From Nocardioides plantarum (GTDB lineage Bacteria; Actinomycetota; Actinomycetes; Propionibacteriales; Nocardioidaceae), in the NCBI RefSeq assembly GCF_006346395.1, contig NZ_VDMS01000001.1, positions 806,001 through 870,000 on the forward strand: a stretch of 64,000 nt of DNA, in the 5' to 3' direction. The position numbers and the translations under genes are program-made. Shown here in pieces: positions 28,105 to 38,548 of this stretch (position 1 is the stretch's first letter; each line of letters starts with the position of its first letter). The notes beneath the pieces are model-generated. The model was not told the origin of the DNA, did no database searches, and saw nothing but the letters and a program-made list of their open reading frames with translations.

Positions 28105-29247
28105 TCATGCGGTGGCCGCGATGGTGGCCGAGCCGACGACGCGGGTGCCGTCGTAGACCACGGCGGCCTGCCCGGGCGCGATGCCGTAGGCCGGCTCGTG
28201 CAGCTCGACCTCGACCGCCTCCCCCGACACCACGACGGTGGCCGGCAGCTCGGAGCCGTGCGCGCGCAGCTGGACCGTGCCCTGCAGGCGCGTCGGCGCG
28301 CTGCCGCACCAGCGCGGCCGGATGCCGGTGAGGCGGCGTACGGCGAGGCGCTCGTGGGGCCCGACGGTCACGGTGCCGGAGACCGGCTCGATGTCGAGCA
28401 CGAAGCGTGGCTTGCCGTCGGGGGCGGGCCGGCCGATCCGCAGGCCCTTGCGCTGGCCGATGGTGAAGCCGTAGGTGCCGGCGTGACGGCCGAGCTCCTC
28501 GCCGGTCTCGGCGTCGACGATCGGGCCCTCGTGGTTGGGCGCACGGTCGCCGAGCTTGTCCTGCAGCCAGCCGGCGGTGTCGCCGTCGGCGACGAAGCAG
28601 ATGTCGTGGCTGTCGGGCTTGTCGGCGACCAGCAGCCCGCGCTCCGCGGCCTCGAGCCGCACGTCGGCCTTGGTCGAGCCGCCGAGCGGGAACAGCGAAT
28701 GGGCCAGCTGGCGCTGGTCGAGCACGCCGAGCACGTAGGACTGGTCCTTGCCGTCGTCGACGGCGCGGTGCATCTCGACCAGCCCGTCCGGGCCGGTCGC
28801 CAGCTGCGCGTAGTGGCCGGTCGCGACGGCGTCGTAGCCCAGGGCCAGGCCCCGCTCGAGGACCGCGGCGAACTTGATCTTCTCGTTGCAGCGCAGGCAC
28901 GGGTTGGGGGTGCGCCCGGCGGCGTACTCGTCCATGAAGTCCTCGACCACGTCCTCGTGGAAGCGGTCGGAGAGGTCCCAGACGTAGAACGGGATGCCGA
29001 TGACGTCGGCCGCGCGGCGGGCGTCGTTGGCGTCCTCGATGGTGCAGCAGCCGCGGGCGCCGGAGCGGTACGACGCGGGGTTGCGCGACAGGGCGAGGTG
29101 GATGCCCGTGACGTCGTGGCCGGCGTCGTGGGCGCGTGCGGCGGCGACGGCGGAGTCGACGCCGCCGGACATCGCGGCGAGCACCCTTCGAGGGGCGCCG
29201 GTGGGGCCCTCCGGGCGGGAGGCGCCCACCTCAGGGACCGCTCTCAC
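28105..29247 (-). CDS. mnmA: tRNA-specific 2-thiouridylase MnmA
   Basis: Transfers sulfur to U34 of Lys/Glu/Gln tRNAs using ATP, 380 aa. PP-loop [12 protein letters not shown] (SGGVDS at 27-32), catalytic cysteine in [12 protein letters not shown] (Cys117), second cysteine in [12 protein letters not shown] (Cys217), GHYAQL, and [11 protein letters not shown] are all conserved. GTG 29247 was chosen, 13 bp after the cysteine desulfurase stop; GTG 29280 would overlap that gene. The upstream desulfurase most likely supplies the persulfide. Confidence 0.95.
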   Translation of the reverse strand: MRAVPEVGASRPEGPTGAPRRVLAAMSGGVDSAVAAARAHDAGHDVTGIHLALSRNPASYRSGARGCCTIEDANDARRAADVIGIPFYVWDLSDRFHEDVVEDFMDEYAAGRTPNPCLRCNEKIKFAAVLERGLALGYDAVATGHYAQLATGPDGLVEMHRAVDDGKDQSYVLGVLDQRQLAHSLFPLGGSTKADVRLEAAERGLLVADKPDSHDICFVADGDTAGWLQDKLGDRAPNHEGPIVDAETGEELGRHAGTYGFTIGQRKGLRIGRPAPDGKPRFVLDIEPVSGTVTVGPHERLAVRRLTGIRPRWCGSAPTRLQGTVQLRAHGSELPATVVVSGEAVEVELHEPAYGIAPGQAAVVYDGTRVVGSATIAATA

Positions 29248-29260
29248 GACGCGGTCACCC

Positions 29261-30472
29261 TCACAACCGCCGGGCAGCACGGGCGCGGTCGACGACGGGC
29301 ACGATCGCCTCGACGACGGCGTCGACGTCGGCCGGGGTGGAGGTGTGGCCGAGGGAGAAGCGCAGCGAGTGGCGGGCGGCCTCCTGCTCGCAGCCCATGG
29401 CCAGCAGCACGTGGGAGGGCTGCGCGACGCCGGCCGAGCAGGCCGAGCCGGTGGAGCACTCGATGCCCCGGGCGTCGAGCAGCATCAGCAGCGAGTCGCC
29501 CTCGCAGCCGGGGAAGCCGAGGTGGGCGTTGCCGGGCAGCCGCGTCTCGACCCCGCCGGCCCGTCCGCCGAGCACGTCGGGGCCGTGGAGGTGGGCGTCG
29601 GGCACGACCTCGATCACCCGGCGGACGAGGTCGTCGCGCAGGGCGGCGACGTGGACGGCGTGCTCGGCCTGGTGCTTGACGGCCAGCTCGACCGCGGCGG
29701 CGAACGCCGCGATGGCCGGGGTGTCGATGGTGCCGCTGCGGATGTCGCGCTCCTGGCCCCCGCCGTGGACGAGGGCGGTGACGGCGAGCTCACGGCGGAC
29801 GAGGAGGGCCCCGACGCCGAACGGGCCGCCGACCTTGTGGCCGGTGATGGTCATGGCGTCCACGCCGGAGGCCGCGAAGCCCAGGGGTACCGACCCCAGC
29901 GCCTGGACGGCGTCGGTGTGGACCGGGATGCCGTGGGGGCGACAGATCTCGACGACCTCGCACACCGGCTGCAGGGTGCCGACCTCGTTGTTGGCCCACA
30001 TCACCGAGACGACGGCGACGCTCTCGGGGTCGCGCTCGATGCTGGCGCGCAGCGCGTCGAGGTCGAGGCGACCGGTGCCGTCGACGGGCAACAGCTCCAC
30101 CTCGGCGCCGTCGTTGTCCCCCAGCCAGTGCACCGGGTCGAGCACGGCGTGGTGCTCGACGGCGGTGGTGAGCACCCGCACGCGGCGGGCGTCGGCCGTA
30201 CGGCGGGCCCAGAACACGCCCTTGATCGCGAGGTTGTCGGACTCGGTGCCGCCGGAGGTGAACACGACCTCGCCGGGACGGCAGTCGAGGGCCTGCGCGA
30301 TCGTCTCGCGCGACTCCTCGACGACCCGCCGCGCGTGCCGCCCGGAGGCATGCAGCGAGCTCGGGTTGCCGACGTCGCGCAGGTGCGCCGTCATCGCCTC
30401 CACCGCCGCACCCACCATCGGGGTCGTGGCGGCGTGGTCGAGGTAGTGCACCTGCCCGTGGATCGCTGTCAT
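29261..30472 (-). CDS. Cysteine desulfurase (IscS/NifS type)
   Basis: PLP enzyme of 403 aa that moves sulfur from cysteine to an active-site persulfide. [11 protein letters not shown] at the N-terminus, [36 protein letters not shown]-lysine in [12 protein letters not shown] (Lys213), and the mobile-loop cysteine in [19 protein letters not shown] (Cys345) match class I desulfurases. ATG 30472 has GGAGATGAC before it. First gene of a unit with mnmA and the MetE-like gene; role in tRNA thiolation inferred from this order. Confidence 0.94.
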   Translation of the reverse strand: MTAIHGQVHYLDHAATTPMVGAAVEAMTAHLRDVGNPSSLHASGRHARRVVEESRETIAQALDCRPGEVVFTSGGTESDNLAIKGVFWARRTADARRVRVLTTAVEHHAVLDPVHWLGDNDGAEVELLPVDGTGRLDLDALRASIERDPESVAVVSVMWANNEVGTLQPVCEVVEICRPHGIPVHTDAVQALGSVPLGFAASGVDAMTITGHKVGGPFGVGALLVRRELAVTALVHGGGQERDIRSGTIDTPAIAAFAAAVELAVKHQAEHAVHVAALRDDLVRRVIEVVPDAHLHGPDVLGGRAGGVETRLPGNAHLGFPGCEGDSLLMLLDARGIECSTGSACSAGVAQPSHVLLAMGCEQEAARHSLRFSLGHTSTPADVDAVVEAIVPVVDRARAARRL

Positions 30473-30577
30473 GTCATCTCCAGAGTACGGCGCGCTCCCC
30501 CGTCGGGCCGCACCGAGACCACCATCCGCGCAGGTCAGGGCACCATGGCTCACCCGCACGGCCTACGGGGCGGGTGA

Positions 30578-30705
30578 CCAACCCGTGCAATCGAACGAGT
30601 TGGGGTCCTGGCGGGCCCGATTACCAGCCCAACTCGTTCGATCGAACGGGTTGGTCGCTCCGGAGCCGCGCATCCCCACCCAACTCGTTCGATTGCGCGA
30701 GTTGG
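30578..30705. repeat. Array of three 26-bp palindromes at 51-bp pitch (locus 2)
   Basis: Palindromes begin at 30578, 30629 and 30680, again exactly 51 bp apart, with arms of the CCAACTCGTTC / GAACGAGTTGG type and one or two changes per copy. The 25-bp linkers differ from those at locus 1. It lies between the end of the GNAT gene (30722) and the start of the cysteine desulfurase gene (30472), both minus strand, so it could terminate the former or affect the promoter of the latter. The stretch 30473-30577 shows nothing else. Confidence 0.85.
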
Positions 30706-30721
30706 CAGCCGACCCCGCTCC

Positions 30722-31327
30722 TCAGGCGGGCGCGACCTCGAGCCGCACCACGCAGTTGCCCATCCCCTTGGGGCGGTCGTAGGTGAAGCCCACGCGCTCG
30801 TACATCGTGCGGGTGCCGTTGTAGAGGAAGGACGACGAGGTCTTCTTGCCCAGTGCCTTCTTCTCGGCCAGGTCGTGGGGGTAGCCCTCGACGACGCCGC
30901 CCCCGGCGGCGGCGATGAGCTCGAGCGCACCGCGCAGGGCGGCCTCGGCGAGCCCTTGCTTGCGGAACCGCTTGTCGACCTGGATGCAGGTGACCCGCCA
31001 GTCGGTCGACGGGGCGCCGAGGGCGACCTCGGCGTCGTACTGCTTGCGGTGGTGGATCGTCGGGAGCTCGCACGGAGTGCCGTACTCCGCCCAGGCCAGC
31101 GCCTCGCCGTCGCGGACGACCAGAGCGGCGTGGGCGACCCCGTCGTCGACCATGCGCCGCTTGAAGTCGCGGTTGCCCTCGGCGGTGACGCCGCGGTCGT
31201 CGCTGTGGGGGTGGAACCACGAGCACCAGCAGCTGCTGAACAGTCCACCCTGGCGCTCGACCAGGTCGGCGAACAGGTCCCAGGTCCGCGGGGTCAGGGC
31301 CACGATCGTGTCGTCCACCCCTCGCAC
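30722..31327 (-). CDS. GNAT-family N-acetyltransferase
   Basis: 201-aa acetyltransferase-like protein. SCWCSWFHPHSDDRG, GEALAWAEYGTPCELPTIHHRKQYD, then the acetyl-CoA region VTCIQVDKRFRKQGLAEAALRGALELIAAAGGGVVEGYPHDL and TMYERVGFTYDRPKGMGNCVVRLEV. The N-terminal CWC motif plus GNAT core occurs in a family of unknown substrate. GTG 31327 has AGGG upstream; GTG 31318 is possible. Confidence 0.8.
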   Translation of the reverse strand: MRGVDDTIVALTPRTWDLFADLVERQGGLFSSCWCSWFHPHSDDRGVTAEGNRDFKRRMVDDGVAHAALVVRDGEALAWAEYGTPCELPTIHHRKQYDAEVALGAPSTDWRVTCIQVDKRFRKQGLAEAALRGALELIAAAGGGVVEGYPHDLAEKKALGKKTSSSFLYNGTRTMYERVGFTYDRPKGMGNCVVRLEVAPA

Positions 31328-31393
31328 GCTAGACCCTGATGCGGACGGGACGAGGTAGCGAGACCGGGTGCCCCTCAGCGACTCATCGGGCGG

Positions 31394-32473
31394 TCACAGC
31401 AGCACCAGGTCGTCGCGGTGCACGACCTCACGCTCGTGGGAGCGCCCGAGGAGCGCCGGAAGCTCGTCGGCGTCGAAGCCGACCAGTCCGCGGGCGACCA
31501 CCGAGCCGTCGGGCCCGGCCAGGTCGACCGGGTCGCCGGCCACGAACTGCCCTGTCACCGCGGTGATGCCGGCGGCCAGGAGCGAGGCTCGGCGCTCGAC
31601 GACGGCGCGCACGGCGCCCGCGTCGAGGGTGAGCGTCCCGTGCGCCTGGGTCACGTGGGCCAGCCACAGCAGCCGGATCGGGCGCTTGCGGCCGGTGGCG
31701 TGGAAGAGGGTGCCGACCGGGTCACCGGCCAGGGCCGCGGCGGCGTGCGGCGCGGAGGTGAGGACGACGGGGATGCCCGCGCCGGTGGCGATCCGGGCCG
31801 CCTCGACCTTGGTCGCCATGCCGCCGGTGCCGAGACCGGCTGCGCCCGGCTTGCCGAGGCGTACGCCGTCGAGGTCGGTGTCGACCGCGACCTCGGCGAC
31901 CAGGGTGCTCGACGGGTCGTCGGGAGGGCCGTCGTAGAGCCCGTCGACGTCGGAGAGCAGGACGAGCAGGTCGGCGTGGACCAGGTGCGCGACGAGGGCG
32001 GCGAGGCGGTCGTTGTCGCCGAAGCGGATCTCGGAGGTGGCGACGGTGTCGTTCTCGTTGACGATCGGGAGCACGCCGAGCTCGAGGAGCTTGCTGAAGG
32101 TCTGGTGGGCGTTGCGGTGGTGGGCGCGACGGGTCACGTCGTCGACGGTGAGCAGCACCTGGCCGGCGACGATGTCGTGCCGGGCCAGCTCGGCGGTGTA
32201 GCGGTGCACGAGGAGCCCCTGGCCGACGGCGGCCGCGGCCTGCTGGGCGGCCAGCGCAGAGGGCCGGCGCTTGAGCCCGAGCGGGGCCAGGCCGGCGGCG
32301 ATGGCTCCCGACGAGACGAGCACGACCTCGACGCCGCGTGAGCGCAGCGACGCCAGGGCGTCGACGAGCGCGCCCAGGCGTGCCGGGTCGAGGCCCCCGG
32401 CCGTGCTGGTCAGCGAGGAGGAGCCGACCTTGACGACGACCCGTCGGGCCCCGGTGACCTCAGTCCTGGGCAC
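31394..32473 (-). CDS. proB: Glutamate 5-kinase
   Basis: First step of proline synthesis: glutamate + ATP to glutamyl-5-phosphate, 359 aa. [12 protein letters not shown] at the N-terminus, [68 protein letters not shown] in the kinase domain; a C-terminal PUA domain ([36 protein letters not shown]). The GTG start at 32473 (GAGGAA upstream) overlaps the obg stop by 14 bp. proA is not in the window. Confidence 0.95.
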   Translation of the reverse strand: MPRTEVTGARRVVVKVGSSSLTSTAGGLDPARLGALVDALASLRSRGVEVVLVSSGAIAAGLAPLGLKRRPSALAAQQAAAAVGQGLLVHRYTAELARHDIVAGQVLLTVDDVTRRAHHRNAHQTFSKLLELGVLPIVNENDTVATSEIRFGDNDRLAALVAHLVHADLLVLLSDVDGLYDGPPDDPSSTLVAEVAVDTDLDGVRLGKPGAAGLGTGGMATKVEAARIATGAGIPVVLTSAPHAAAALAGDPVGTLFHATGRKRPIRLLWLAHVTQAHGTLTLDAGAVRAVVERRASLLAAGITAVTGQFVAGDPVDLAGPDGSVVARGLVGFDADELPALLGRSHEREVVHRDDLVLL

Positions 32474-34001
32474 CGGGGTCTTCCTCGGCCCAGTCGGGAT
32501 CGTCGGGCGACTTGATCTCGTAGGACGTCGGCCCGTAGACCTCGGGCTTGTCGAGGCGGCGGGCCACGTCGGCGCGGGTCTCGGCCTCGGTGCGGTCGGG
32601 CATGTTGGCAGCGATCGCGCGACGACGGCCCACGGCGGCCCGCTCCTCGCGCATCCGGGTGTCCTCGCCACGTCGGGCGAGGTTCTCGGCACCGGCGTCG
32701 AGACCCGGCTTGAAGTCGAAGACGACCGAGTTGTCGGGGTGACCGATGAGCACGGTGTCGCCCTCGACCGCGCCGAGCTCGACGAGCTTGCGCTCGACGC
32801 CGAGCCGGTCGAGCCGGTCGGCGAGGAACCCGACGGCCTCGTCGTTGCTGAAGTCGGTCTGGCGGATCCAGCGCTCGGGCTTGGCGCCGCGCACGCGCCA
32901 GCCGTCGCTCTCCTGGGCGATGGTGAAGTCTCCGGCCCCGTCGACGCTGGGCGGGCGCAGCACGATGCGGGTGGCGACCTCCTCGGCCTCCTCGACGCGG
33001 GCGGCCAGCACGATCTCGGCCATCGCGAAGGTCAGGGCCCGGGTGCCCTCGCCGGAGGCCGCCGAGACCGGGAACACCTTCAGCCCGCGGGCGGTGAGCT
33101 CCTCGATGACCATGTCGGAGATGTCGCGCCCGTCGGGCACGTCGACCTTGTTGAGGGCCACGAGCCGGGGCCGGTCCTCGAGCCCGCCGTAGCGGCTCAG
33201 CTCGAGCTCGATGATGTCGAGGTCGTCGACCGGGTTGCGGCCGGGCTCGAGGGTCGCGGTGTCGAGCACGTGGACCAGCGCGGCGCACCGCTCGACGTGG
33301 CGCAGGAAGTCGTGGCCCAGGCCGCGGCCGTCGCTGGCCCCCTCGATCAGACCGGGTACGTCGGCGACGGTGAACGTCGTCTCGCCGGCGGTCACCACCC
33401 CGAGGTTGGGGACCAGGGTCGTGAACGGGTAGTCGGCGATCTTGGGCCGGGCGCGCGAGATGGAGGCGATCAGGCTCGACTTGCCGGCGCTGGGGAAGCC
33501 CACCAGCCCGATGTCGGCGACGACCTTGAGCTCGAGGACGACCTCGATCTCGTGGCCCGGCTCGCCGAGGAGCGCGAACCCGGGGGCCTTGCGCTTGGAG
33601 CTGGCGAGCGCGGCGTTGCCGAGGCCGCCGCGACCACCCTCGGCGACCACGAGCTCGGTGCCGGCGCCGACCAGGTCGGCGACGACCTCACCGGTCTTGA
33701 GGCTGACCACGGTGCCGCTGGGGACCGGCAGCACCAGGTCGGCGCCGTGCCCGCCGTTCTTGTGGGCACCGGCGCCGTGGCCGCCGTGCTCGGCCTTGCG
33801 GTGCGGGCTGTGGTGGTAGTCGACCAGCGTGGTGACGTTGGGATCGACCCGCAGGATCACCGAGCCGCCCGGGCCGCCGTTGCCGCCGTCGGGGCCGCCG
33901 AGCGGCTTGAACTTCTCACGGTGCACCGAGGCGACACCGTGCCCGCCGCGCCCGGCGCTGACGTTGAGGGTCACGCGGTCGACGAACGTGGGGACGGCCA
34001 T
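32460..34001 (-). CDS. obg: GTPase Obg (CgtA)
   Basis: Ribosome-assembly and stress-linked GTPase, 513 aa. N-terminal Obg glycine-rich domain ([43 protein letters not shown]), G domain with G1 [10 protein letters not shown]3 [17 protein letters not shown]4 NKVD, then the C-terminal OCT domain ([39 protein letters not shown]) and an extra acidic, Arg-rich tail of about 70 aa typical of Actinobacteria. Directly follows rplU-rpmA, the usual arrangement. Confidence 0.97.
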   Translation of the reverse strand: MAVPTFVDRVTLNVSAGRGGHGVASVHREKFKPLGGPDGGNGGPGGSVILRVDPNVTTLVDYHHSPHRKAEHGGHGAGAHKNGGHGADLVLPVPSGTVVSLKTGEVVADLVGAGTELVVAEGGRGGLGNAALASSKRKAPGFALLGEPGHEIEVVLELKVVADIGLVGFPSAGKSSLIASISRARPKIADYPFTTLVPNLGVVTAGETTFTVADVPGLIEGASDGRGLGHDFLRHVERCAALVHVLDTATLEPGRNPVDDLDIIELELSRYGGLEDRPRLVALNKVDVPDGRDISDMVIEELTARGLKVFPVSAASGEGTRALTFAMAEIVLAARVEEAEEVATRIVLRPPSVDGAGDFTIAQESDGWRVRGAKPERWIRQTDFSNDEAVGFLADRLDRLGVERKLVELGAVEGDTVLIGHPDNSVVFDFKPGLDAGAENLARRGEDTRMREERAAVGRRRAIAANMPDRTEAETRADVARRLDKPEVYGPTSYEIKSPDDPDWAEEDPGAQD

Positions 34002-34023
34002 GAGGGTGCTCCTAGAGGCTACG

Positions 34024-34066
34024 AAAAGCCACGAAGGACGCCCCGGTGCGGGACGCCCTGTCGTGG
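34024..34066 (-). terminator. Weak hairpin between rpmA and obg
   Basis: On the minus strand CCACGA ... TCGTGG (plus 34029-34066) brackets a small CCCG-CAC-CGGG stem and is followed by CTTTTCG. It could attenuate read-through from the two ribosomal genes into obg. Stem is short, so this is tentative. Confidence 0.35.
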
Positions 34067-34096
34067 TGGTGCAGGTGAAGCGGGGTGAGCGTCAGC

Positions 34097-34351
34097 TCAC
34101 TCCGACGGCAGAATGTTGATGACGCGACGGCCGCGCTTGACGCCGAACTCGACCGCGCCGGGCTGCAGCGCGAACAGGGTGTCGTCGCCGCCCCGACCCA
34201 CGCCGCTGCCCGGGTGGAAGTGCGTGCCACGCTGGCGGACGATGATCTCGCCGGCGTTGACGAGCTGACCGCCGAAGCGCTTGACGCCGAGTCGCTGGGA
34301 GTTGGAGTCGCGGCCGTTCTTGGTGGACGCGGCGCCCTTCTTGTGAGCCAT
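34097..34351 (-). CDS. rpmA: 50S ribosomal protein L27
   Basis: 84-aa ribosomal protein near the peptidyl-transferase centre. [29 protein letters not shown] and [12 protein letters not shown] match the family throughout. The N-terminus begins MAHKK directly, so no leader cleavage of the Firmicutes type is needed. 34 bp after rplU. Confidence 0.98.
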   Translation of the reverse strand: MAHKKGAASTKNGRDSNSQRLGVKRFGGQLVNAGEIIVRQRGTHFHPGSGVGRGGDDTLFALQPGAVEFGVKRGRRVINILPSE

Positions 34352-34385
34352 GTCAGTAGTCCTTCAGTCTCAGTCAGGGATCGGG

Positions 34386-34688
34386 TCAGGCGGAGATGTC
34401 GGTCACGCGGACCTGGGTGTACTTCTGACGGTGGCCCTGGCGCTTCTTGTAGCCGGTCTTGTTCTTGTACTTCTGGATGACGATCTTGGGGCCCTTGGTG
34501 CCGCCGAGGACCTCGACGGTGACCGAGGCCTTCTCGAGGCCGGTGGCCTTGATCGTCTCGCCGTCGACGGTCAGCACGACCGGCAAGGTGAACGTGTCAC
34601 CGACGGGGGTCGTGACCAGGTCGATCTCGATGACGTCGCCGACAGCGACCTTCTGCTGCTTCGCGCCTGCGCGCACGATCGCGTACAC
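34386..34688 (-). CDS. rplU: 50S ribosomal protein L21
   Basis: 100-aa 23S-rRNA-binding protein. MYAIVRAGAKQQKVAVGDVIEIDL, and the C-terminal YKNKTGYKKRQGHRQKYTQVRVTDI are diagnostic. Start is GTG 34688 with a strong AAGGAG site. Heads the rplU-rpmA-obg-proB set. Confidence 0.98.
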   Translation of the reverse strand: MYAIVRAGAKQQKVAVGDVIEIDLVTTPVGDTFTLPVVLTVDGETIKATGLEKASVTVEVLGGTKGPKIVIQKYKNKTGYKKRQGHRQKYTQVRVTDISA

Positions 34689-34805
34689 CGCGGTCTCCTT
34701 CGTCTGTCACTGCTCGGTCTTGAGGCCTGCGGCACGGCCGACCGCGCTCGAGGACGAGGGTGGGTGCCGGGCAGGGGCGTTCCGTTGCCGGACGCACAAG
34801 GAGCC

Positions 34806-34834
34806 ATCGTACGGACGCCGCACCGCGAGGGCAA
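34806..34834 (-). promoter_or_regulatory. Predicted sigma-70-type promoter of rplU
   Basis: On the minus strand TTGCCC (plus 34829-34834) and TACGAT (plus 34806-34811) are separated by exactly 17 bp, a good -35/-10 pair, giving a leader of about 110 nt before the rplU GTG. Confidence 0.5.
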
Positions 34835-34881
34835 AACGACCGGGCTCCCCGGACACCCCTGCGGGACCGTAGGGTCGCCGG

Positions 34882-35235
34882 ATGAGCGGTGCCCCCTTCT
34901 CCTTCGAGCCCTACCCGTCCCCCGGCCCGACGGCGCCGCCGCCGTCCGAGACCCGCACCGGCGACGTCGTCGTCACGATCGTCGAGCTCGTGGCGCTGCT
35001 GCTCGGGGCGTTGCTGGTCACCCTGATGGCCGCGATCGTCGGCCTGTTCGTCGAGGCCGGCGACGGCGACTCCAGCGGGCTGATGGCGTTGGTGCTGGTG
35101 CCGACCTGGGGCCTGTGGCTGGTCGCCGTCGCCGCGTCGGTCGCCCTGATGAGCGCCAAGAAGCTGGCGTTCTGGGTGCCGATGGTCGCGTTCGCCGTGT
35201 GGGTGGTCCTGCTGATCGTGGTCACCCACGTCTGA
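34882..35235 (+). CDS. Small membrane protein of unknown function
   Basis: 117-aa protein with a Pro-rich N-terminus (FEPYPSPGPTAPPPSETRTG) and three hydrophobic segments (VELVALLLGALLVTLMAAIVGLFV, LMALVLVPTWGLWLVAVAASVALM, LAFWVPMVAFAVWVVLLIVVTHV). Not recognised. It is transcribed away from rplU and converges with the RNase E gene 16 bp away. Codon bias is like its neighbours. Confidence 0.7.
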   Translation: MSGAPFSFEPYPSPGPTAPPPSETRTGDVVVTIVELVALLLGALLVTLMAAIVGLFVEAGDGDSSGLMALVLVPTWGLWLVAVAASVALMSAKKLAFWVPMVAFAVWVVLLIVVTHV

Positions 35236-35251
35236 GTCCGGCTGAGCCGCC

Positions 35252-38200
35252 TCAGCGCTTGCGGGCGCCGCCCTTGCGCTTGATCGGCACGTGCAGGCCC
35301 GACTCGCCGTCGACCTCGGCGTCGCCGCCGACCTCCGGCTCGGTGGGCTCGCCCGGCTCGGTCGACTCAGTGGGCTCAGTGGGCTCGGTGGGCTCCGCCG
35401 CCACCGCCGTACGACGGGCGCCACCGCGGGTGCGGGTGACCACCTTCGGCGGCTCGGGCGCGGCCTCGGGAGCCGCGACCGGCGCGGGGGCCGGGACGAC
35501 GACCTCGACGGGCGCCACCGGCGCCGTCGTGGTCACCGAACGGCTGACGCCGCGACGGGTCCGGGTGATGACCTTGGGCTCGGCCGGGACGACCGGCGCC
35601 ACGGGCTCGGCCTCCTGGGCGGACAGCTCGGGCGCCTGCTCGACGATCTCGACCGTCGGCTCGGACACCTCCACCGTGGGCTCGACCGCGTCGAGGGCCT
35701 CGGCGGCATCGAGCGCCGCGAGCTCCTCCTTGTGGGTCTCGGCCTTGGCCATCGCGGCGAACTCCGCCGGCGTCGGCTTGTGGGCCGAGGCGGCGGGAGC
35801 CGCGACCGGGGCGGCCGGGGCGTCGTCGCCGCGGCCGCGGCCACCACGTCGACGTCCACGACGCTCGCCGTCGGCCTCGGTACCGGCGTTGCCGCCGTTG
35901 CTGCTGGTACCACCGCCACCGCCACCGTTGCCGTTGCCACCGCCGGTGTTGCCGTTGGCGTTGCCGCCACCGTTGCCGCCACGACCACCGCTGCGACCTG
36001 AGCCGCCGTGGCCGCCGTCGTCGGCACTCCGCTTGGGCTCGACGGGCAGGTCGTGGATGATCACGCCGCGGCCCTGGCAGTGGTCGCAGGTCTCGCTGAA
36101 GGCCTCGATCAGGCCGGTGCCGATGCGCTTGCGGGTCATCTGCACCAGGCCGAGCGAGGTGACCTCGGCGACCTGGTGGCGGGTGCGGTCGCGGCCCAGG
36201 CACTCGACCATCCGGCGCAGCACCAGGTCGCGGTTGGCCTCGAGGACCATGTCGATGAAGTCGATGACGATGATGCCGCCGATGTCGCGCAGCCGGAGCT
36301 GGCGCACGACCTCCTCGGCGGCCTCCAGGTTGTTCTTGGTGACCGTCTCCTCGAGGTTGCCGCCGGAGCCGGTGAACTTGCCGGTGTTGACGTCGACGAC
36401 CGTCATGGCCTCGGTGCGGTCGATGACCAGGGAGCCCCCGGAGGGCAGGAAGACCTTGCGGTCGACGGCCTTGGCGATCTGCTCGTCGATCCGGTAGGTC
36501 GAGAACAGGTCGACGCCGTTGTGCTCGGTGGGGTCGTACTTCTCGACGCGCTCGAGCAGGTCGGGGGCCATGCCCTCGACGTAGCCGTGCACGAGGTCCC
36601 AGGCGTCGTCGCCCTGGATGACGAGCCGGGCGAAGTCCTCGGTGAAGAGGTCGCGCACCACCTTGAGGGTCAGGTCGGGCTCGCCGTGCAGGAGCTGGGG
36701 GTTGCCGCTCTTGCTCTTGGCCTTGGACTCGATCTCCTCCCAGCGCGCCTTGAGCCGCTCGACGTCCTGGGTGAGCTCCTCCTCGCTGGCGCCCTCGGCC
36801 GCCGTCCGGACGATGACACCCGCCGTGGACGGGACGACCTCCTTGAGGAGGGTCTTGAGGCGGTTGCGCTCGGTGTCGGGCAGCTTGCGGGAGATGCCGG
36901 ACGTCGTGCCGTCGGGCACGTAGACGAGGAACCGGCCGGCCAGGCTGATCTGGCTGGTCAGGCGGGCGCCCTTGTGGCCGACGGGGTCCTTGCTGACCTG
37001 CACGAGGATCGTCTGGCCCGAGGAGAGGACCGACTCGATCTTGCGCGGCTGGCCGTCCTTGTGGCCCAGCTGCGACCAGTTGACCTCGCCGGCGTAGATG
37101 ACGGCGTTGCGGCCCTTGCCGATGTCGATGAACGCAGCCTCCATCGAGGGCAGCACGTTCTGGACCCGGCCGAGGTAGATGTTGCCGATCAGCGAGGTCT
37201 GCGACTCGCGGGCGACGTAGTGCTCGACCAGGATCTTGTCCTCGAGGACGCCGATCTGGGTCAGCTCGTCGCGCTGACGCACCACCATGACGCGGTCGAC
37301 CGACTCGCGTCGGGCCAGGAACTCGGCCTCGCTGACGATGGGGGCGCGGCGACGGCCGGCCTCGCGCCCGTCGCGGCGGCGCTGCTTCTTGGCCTCGAGA
37401 CGGGTCGAGCCCTGGATCGAGGTGATCTCGTCCTCGGCGTTGCGGGCGCGACGCACGCGCGTGGTCGTGCCGGGCTCGTCGGAGCCACCGTCGTCGCCCT
37501 CGCGGCGACGCTTGCGGCGACGACGGGTGGACGTGCCACCCTCGGCCTCGCCGGACTCGGAGTCAGCACCCTCGGCGGAGTCAGCACCCTCGGCGCCCTC
37601 GGCCTTGTCACCCTGCTCGGACTTCTCGGTCCTGTCGGCGCCCTGGTCCTGCTGGGCGCCGCGGCCGCCACGGGCGCGGTCGCCCGTGGGCTCGTCGCCC
37701 TCGGTCGCGTCGGCGTCGGCGTCGCCACCCTCGCCGGACCCGCTACGACGACGACGGCGGCCGCCTCGGCGGCGGCGGCGGCGGGGTCCGGTGTCGCCGG
37801 CGGCCTCGTCGTCGGAGTCGTCGTCCGACTCGTCGTCGGACTCGTCACCGGCGCCGTCGTCCGAGCTCTCGCCGGCGGTGTCGGCAGCGGTGGCGGTGTC
37901 GGTGGCGGTGGTGTCGGTGGCGTCGGCGGCCGGGAGCGTCCCGTCGGCTGCGGCCTCCAGTGCGTCCCAGGTGGCCTCGGTGTCGTCCTCGTCCTCGTCC
38001 TCGTCGAGCTCGACGGGCTCGACGGGCTCGACCGCGGGGGGCTCCTCGACCGGCGGGGGGACCGCGGCCTTGCGGGTGCGGGTGCGCTTGGCCGGGACGA
38101 CCTTCTCGGGCACCTGGAAGAGCGGCATGACGCCCTGGTCGGCCACGTCCTCGCCCTCGGCCGAGCCAGCCGGCTCGACGGCCTCGACAGCGGTGGCCTC

Positions 38201-38548
38201 GGCGGCTGCGGCCTTCTTGGTGGTCTTCTTGGCCGCGGCCTTCTTGGCAGGAGCCTTCTTGGCTGCCGCCTTCTTGGTCGCGGTCTTCTTGGCGGGCTTC
38301 GCCTGGTCGGCGTCGGCCACCCCGGTGTCGGTGGAGGCGGGCTCGCCGGGCTCGGCGGCCGGGGTCACGTCGGTCCCGGGAAGGGCGTCCGCGCTCGCCG
38401 CTGCCTTCTTGGCAGCCGCCTTCTTGGCGGGCGCCCGCTTGGCCGGGGCCTTCTTGGCGGCCTTCTTGGCCGGGGCGGCGGTCGGCTCCCCGGCCGGCGT
38501 GTCGCCGGTCTCGACGGCGGGGACGTCCTGGGTGTTGTCGTCAGCCAT
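35252..38548 (-). CDS. rne: Ribonuclease E/G with long disordered extensions
   Basis: Endoribonuclease for rRNA processing and mRNA decay, 1098 aa. A roughly 400-residue low-complexity N-terminus has KKA/AKK repeats, acidic runs (DEDEDEDD, DESDDESDDDSDDE) and Arg clusters (RRRRRRGGRRRRR). The catalytic core follows: S1 domain (SLIGNIYLGRVQNVLPSMEAAFIDIGKGRNAVIY), 5' sensor/RNase H part, metal site VIDRTEAMTVVDVNTGKFTG, VIDFIDM, and the zinc-link CDHCQGRG. A Gly/Asn- and Pro/Ala-rich C-terminus ends in KRKGGARKR. ATG 38548 has GAGGAG upstream. Confidence 0.95.
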   Translation of the reverse strand: MADDNTQDVPAVETGDTPAGEPTAAPAKKAAKKAPAKRAPAKKAAAKKAAASADALPGTDVTPAAEPGEPASTDTGVADADQAKPAKKTATKKAAAKKAPAKKAAAKKTTKKAAAAEATAVEAVEPAGSAEGEDVADQGVMPLFQVPEKVVPAKRTRTRKAAVPPPVEEPPAVEPVEPVELDEDEDEDDTEATWDALEAAADGTLPAADATDTTATDTATAADTAGESSDDGAGDESDDESDDDSDDEAAGDTGPRRRRRRGGRRRRRSGSGEGGDADADATEGDEPTGDRARGGRGAQQDQGADRTEKSEQGDKAEGAEGADSAEGADSESGEAEGGTSTRRRRKRRREGDDGGSDEPGTTTRVRRARNAEDEITSIQGSTRLEAKKQRRRDGREAGRRRAPIVSEAEFLARRESVDRVMVVRQRDELTQIGVLEDKILVEHYVARESQTSLIGNIYLGRVQNVLPSMEAAFIDIGKGRNAVIYAGEVNWSQLGHKDGQPRKIESVLSSGQTILVQVSKDPVGHKGARLTSQISLAGRFLVYVPDGTTSGISRKLPDTERNRLKTLLKEVVPSTAGVIVRTAAEGASEEELTQDVERLKARWEEIESKAKSKSGNPQLLHGEPDLTLKVVRDLFTEDFARLVIQGDDAWDLVHGYVEGMAPDLLERVEKYDPTEHNGVDLFSTYRIDEQIAKAVDRKVFLPSGGSLVIDRTEAMTVVDVNTGKFTGSGGNLEETVTKNNLEAAEEVVRQLRLRDIGGIIVIDFIDMVLEANRDLVLRRMVECLGRDRTRHQVAEVTSLGLVQMTRKRIGTGLIEAFSETCDHCQGRGVIIHDLPVEPKRSADDGGHGGSGRSGGRGGNGGGNANGNTGGGNGNGGGGGGTSSNGGNAGTEADGERRGRRRGGRGRGDDAPAAPVAAPAASAHKPTPAEFAAMAKAETHKEELAALDAAEALDAVEPTVEVSEPTVEIVEQAPELSAQEAEPVAPVVPAEPKVITRTRRGVSRSVTTTAPVAPVEVVVPAPAPVAAPEAAPEPPKVVTRTRGGARRTAVAAEPTEPTEPTESTEPGEPTEPEVGGDAEVDGESGLHVPIKRKGGARKR

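Noticed and set aside
30550-31248. Open minus-strand frame with TRAIERVG / TRSIERVG repeats at the second array
   Set aside because: Same effect of the 51-bp pitch; the frame overlaps the GNAT gene in another frame and has no independent support.
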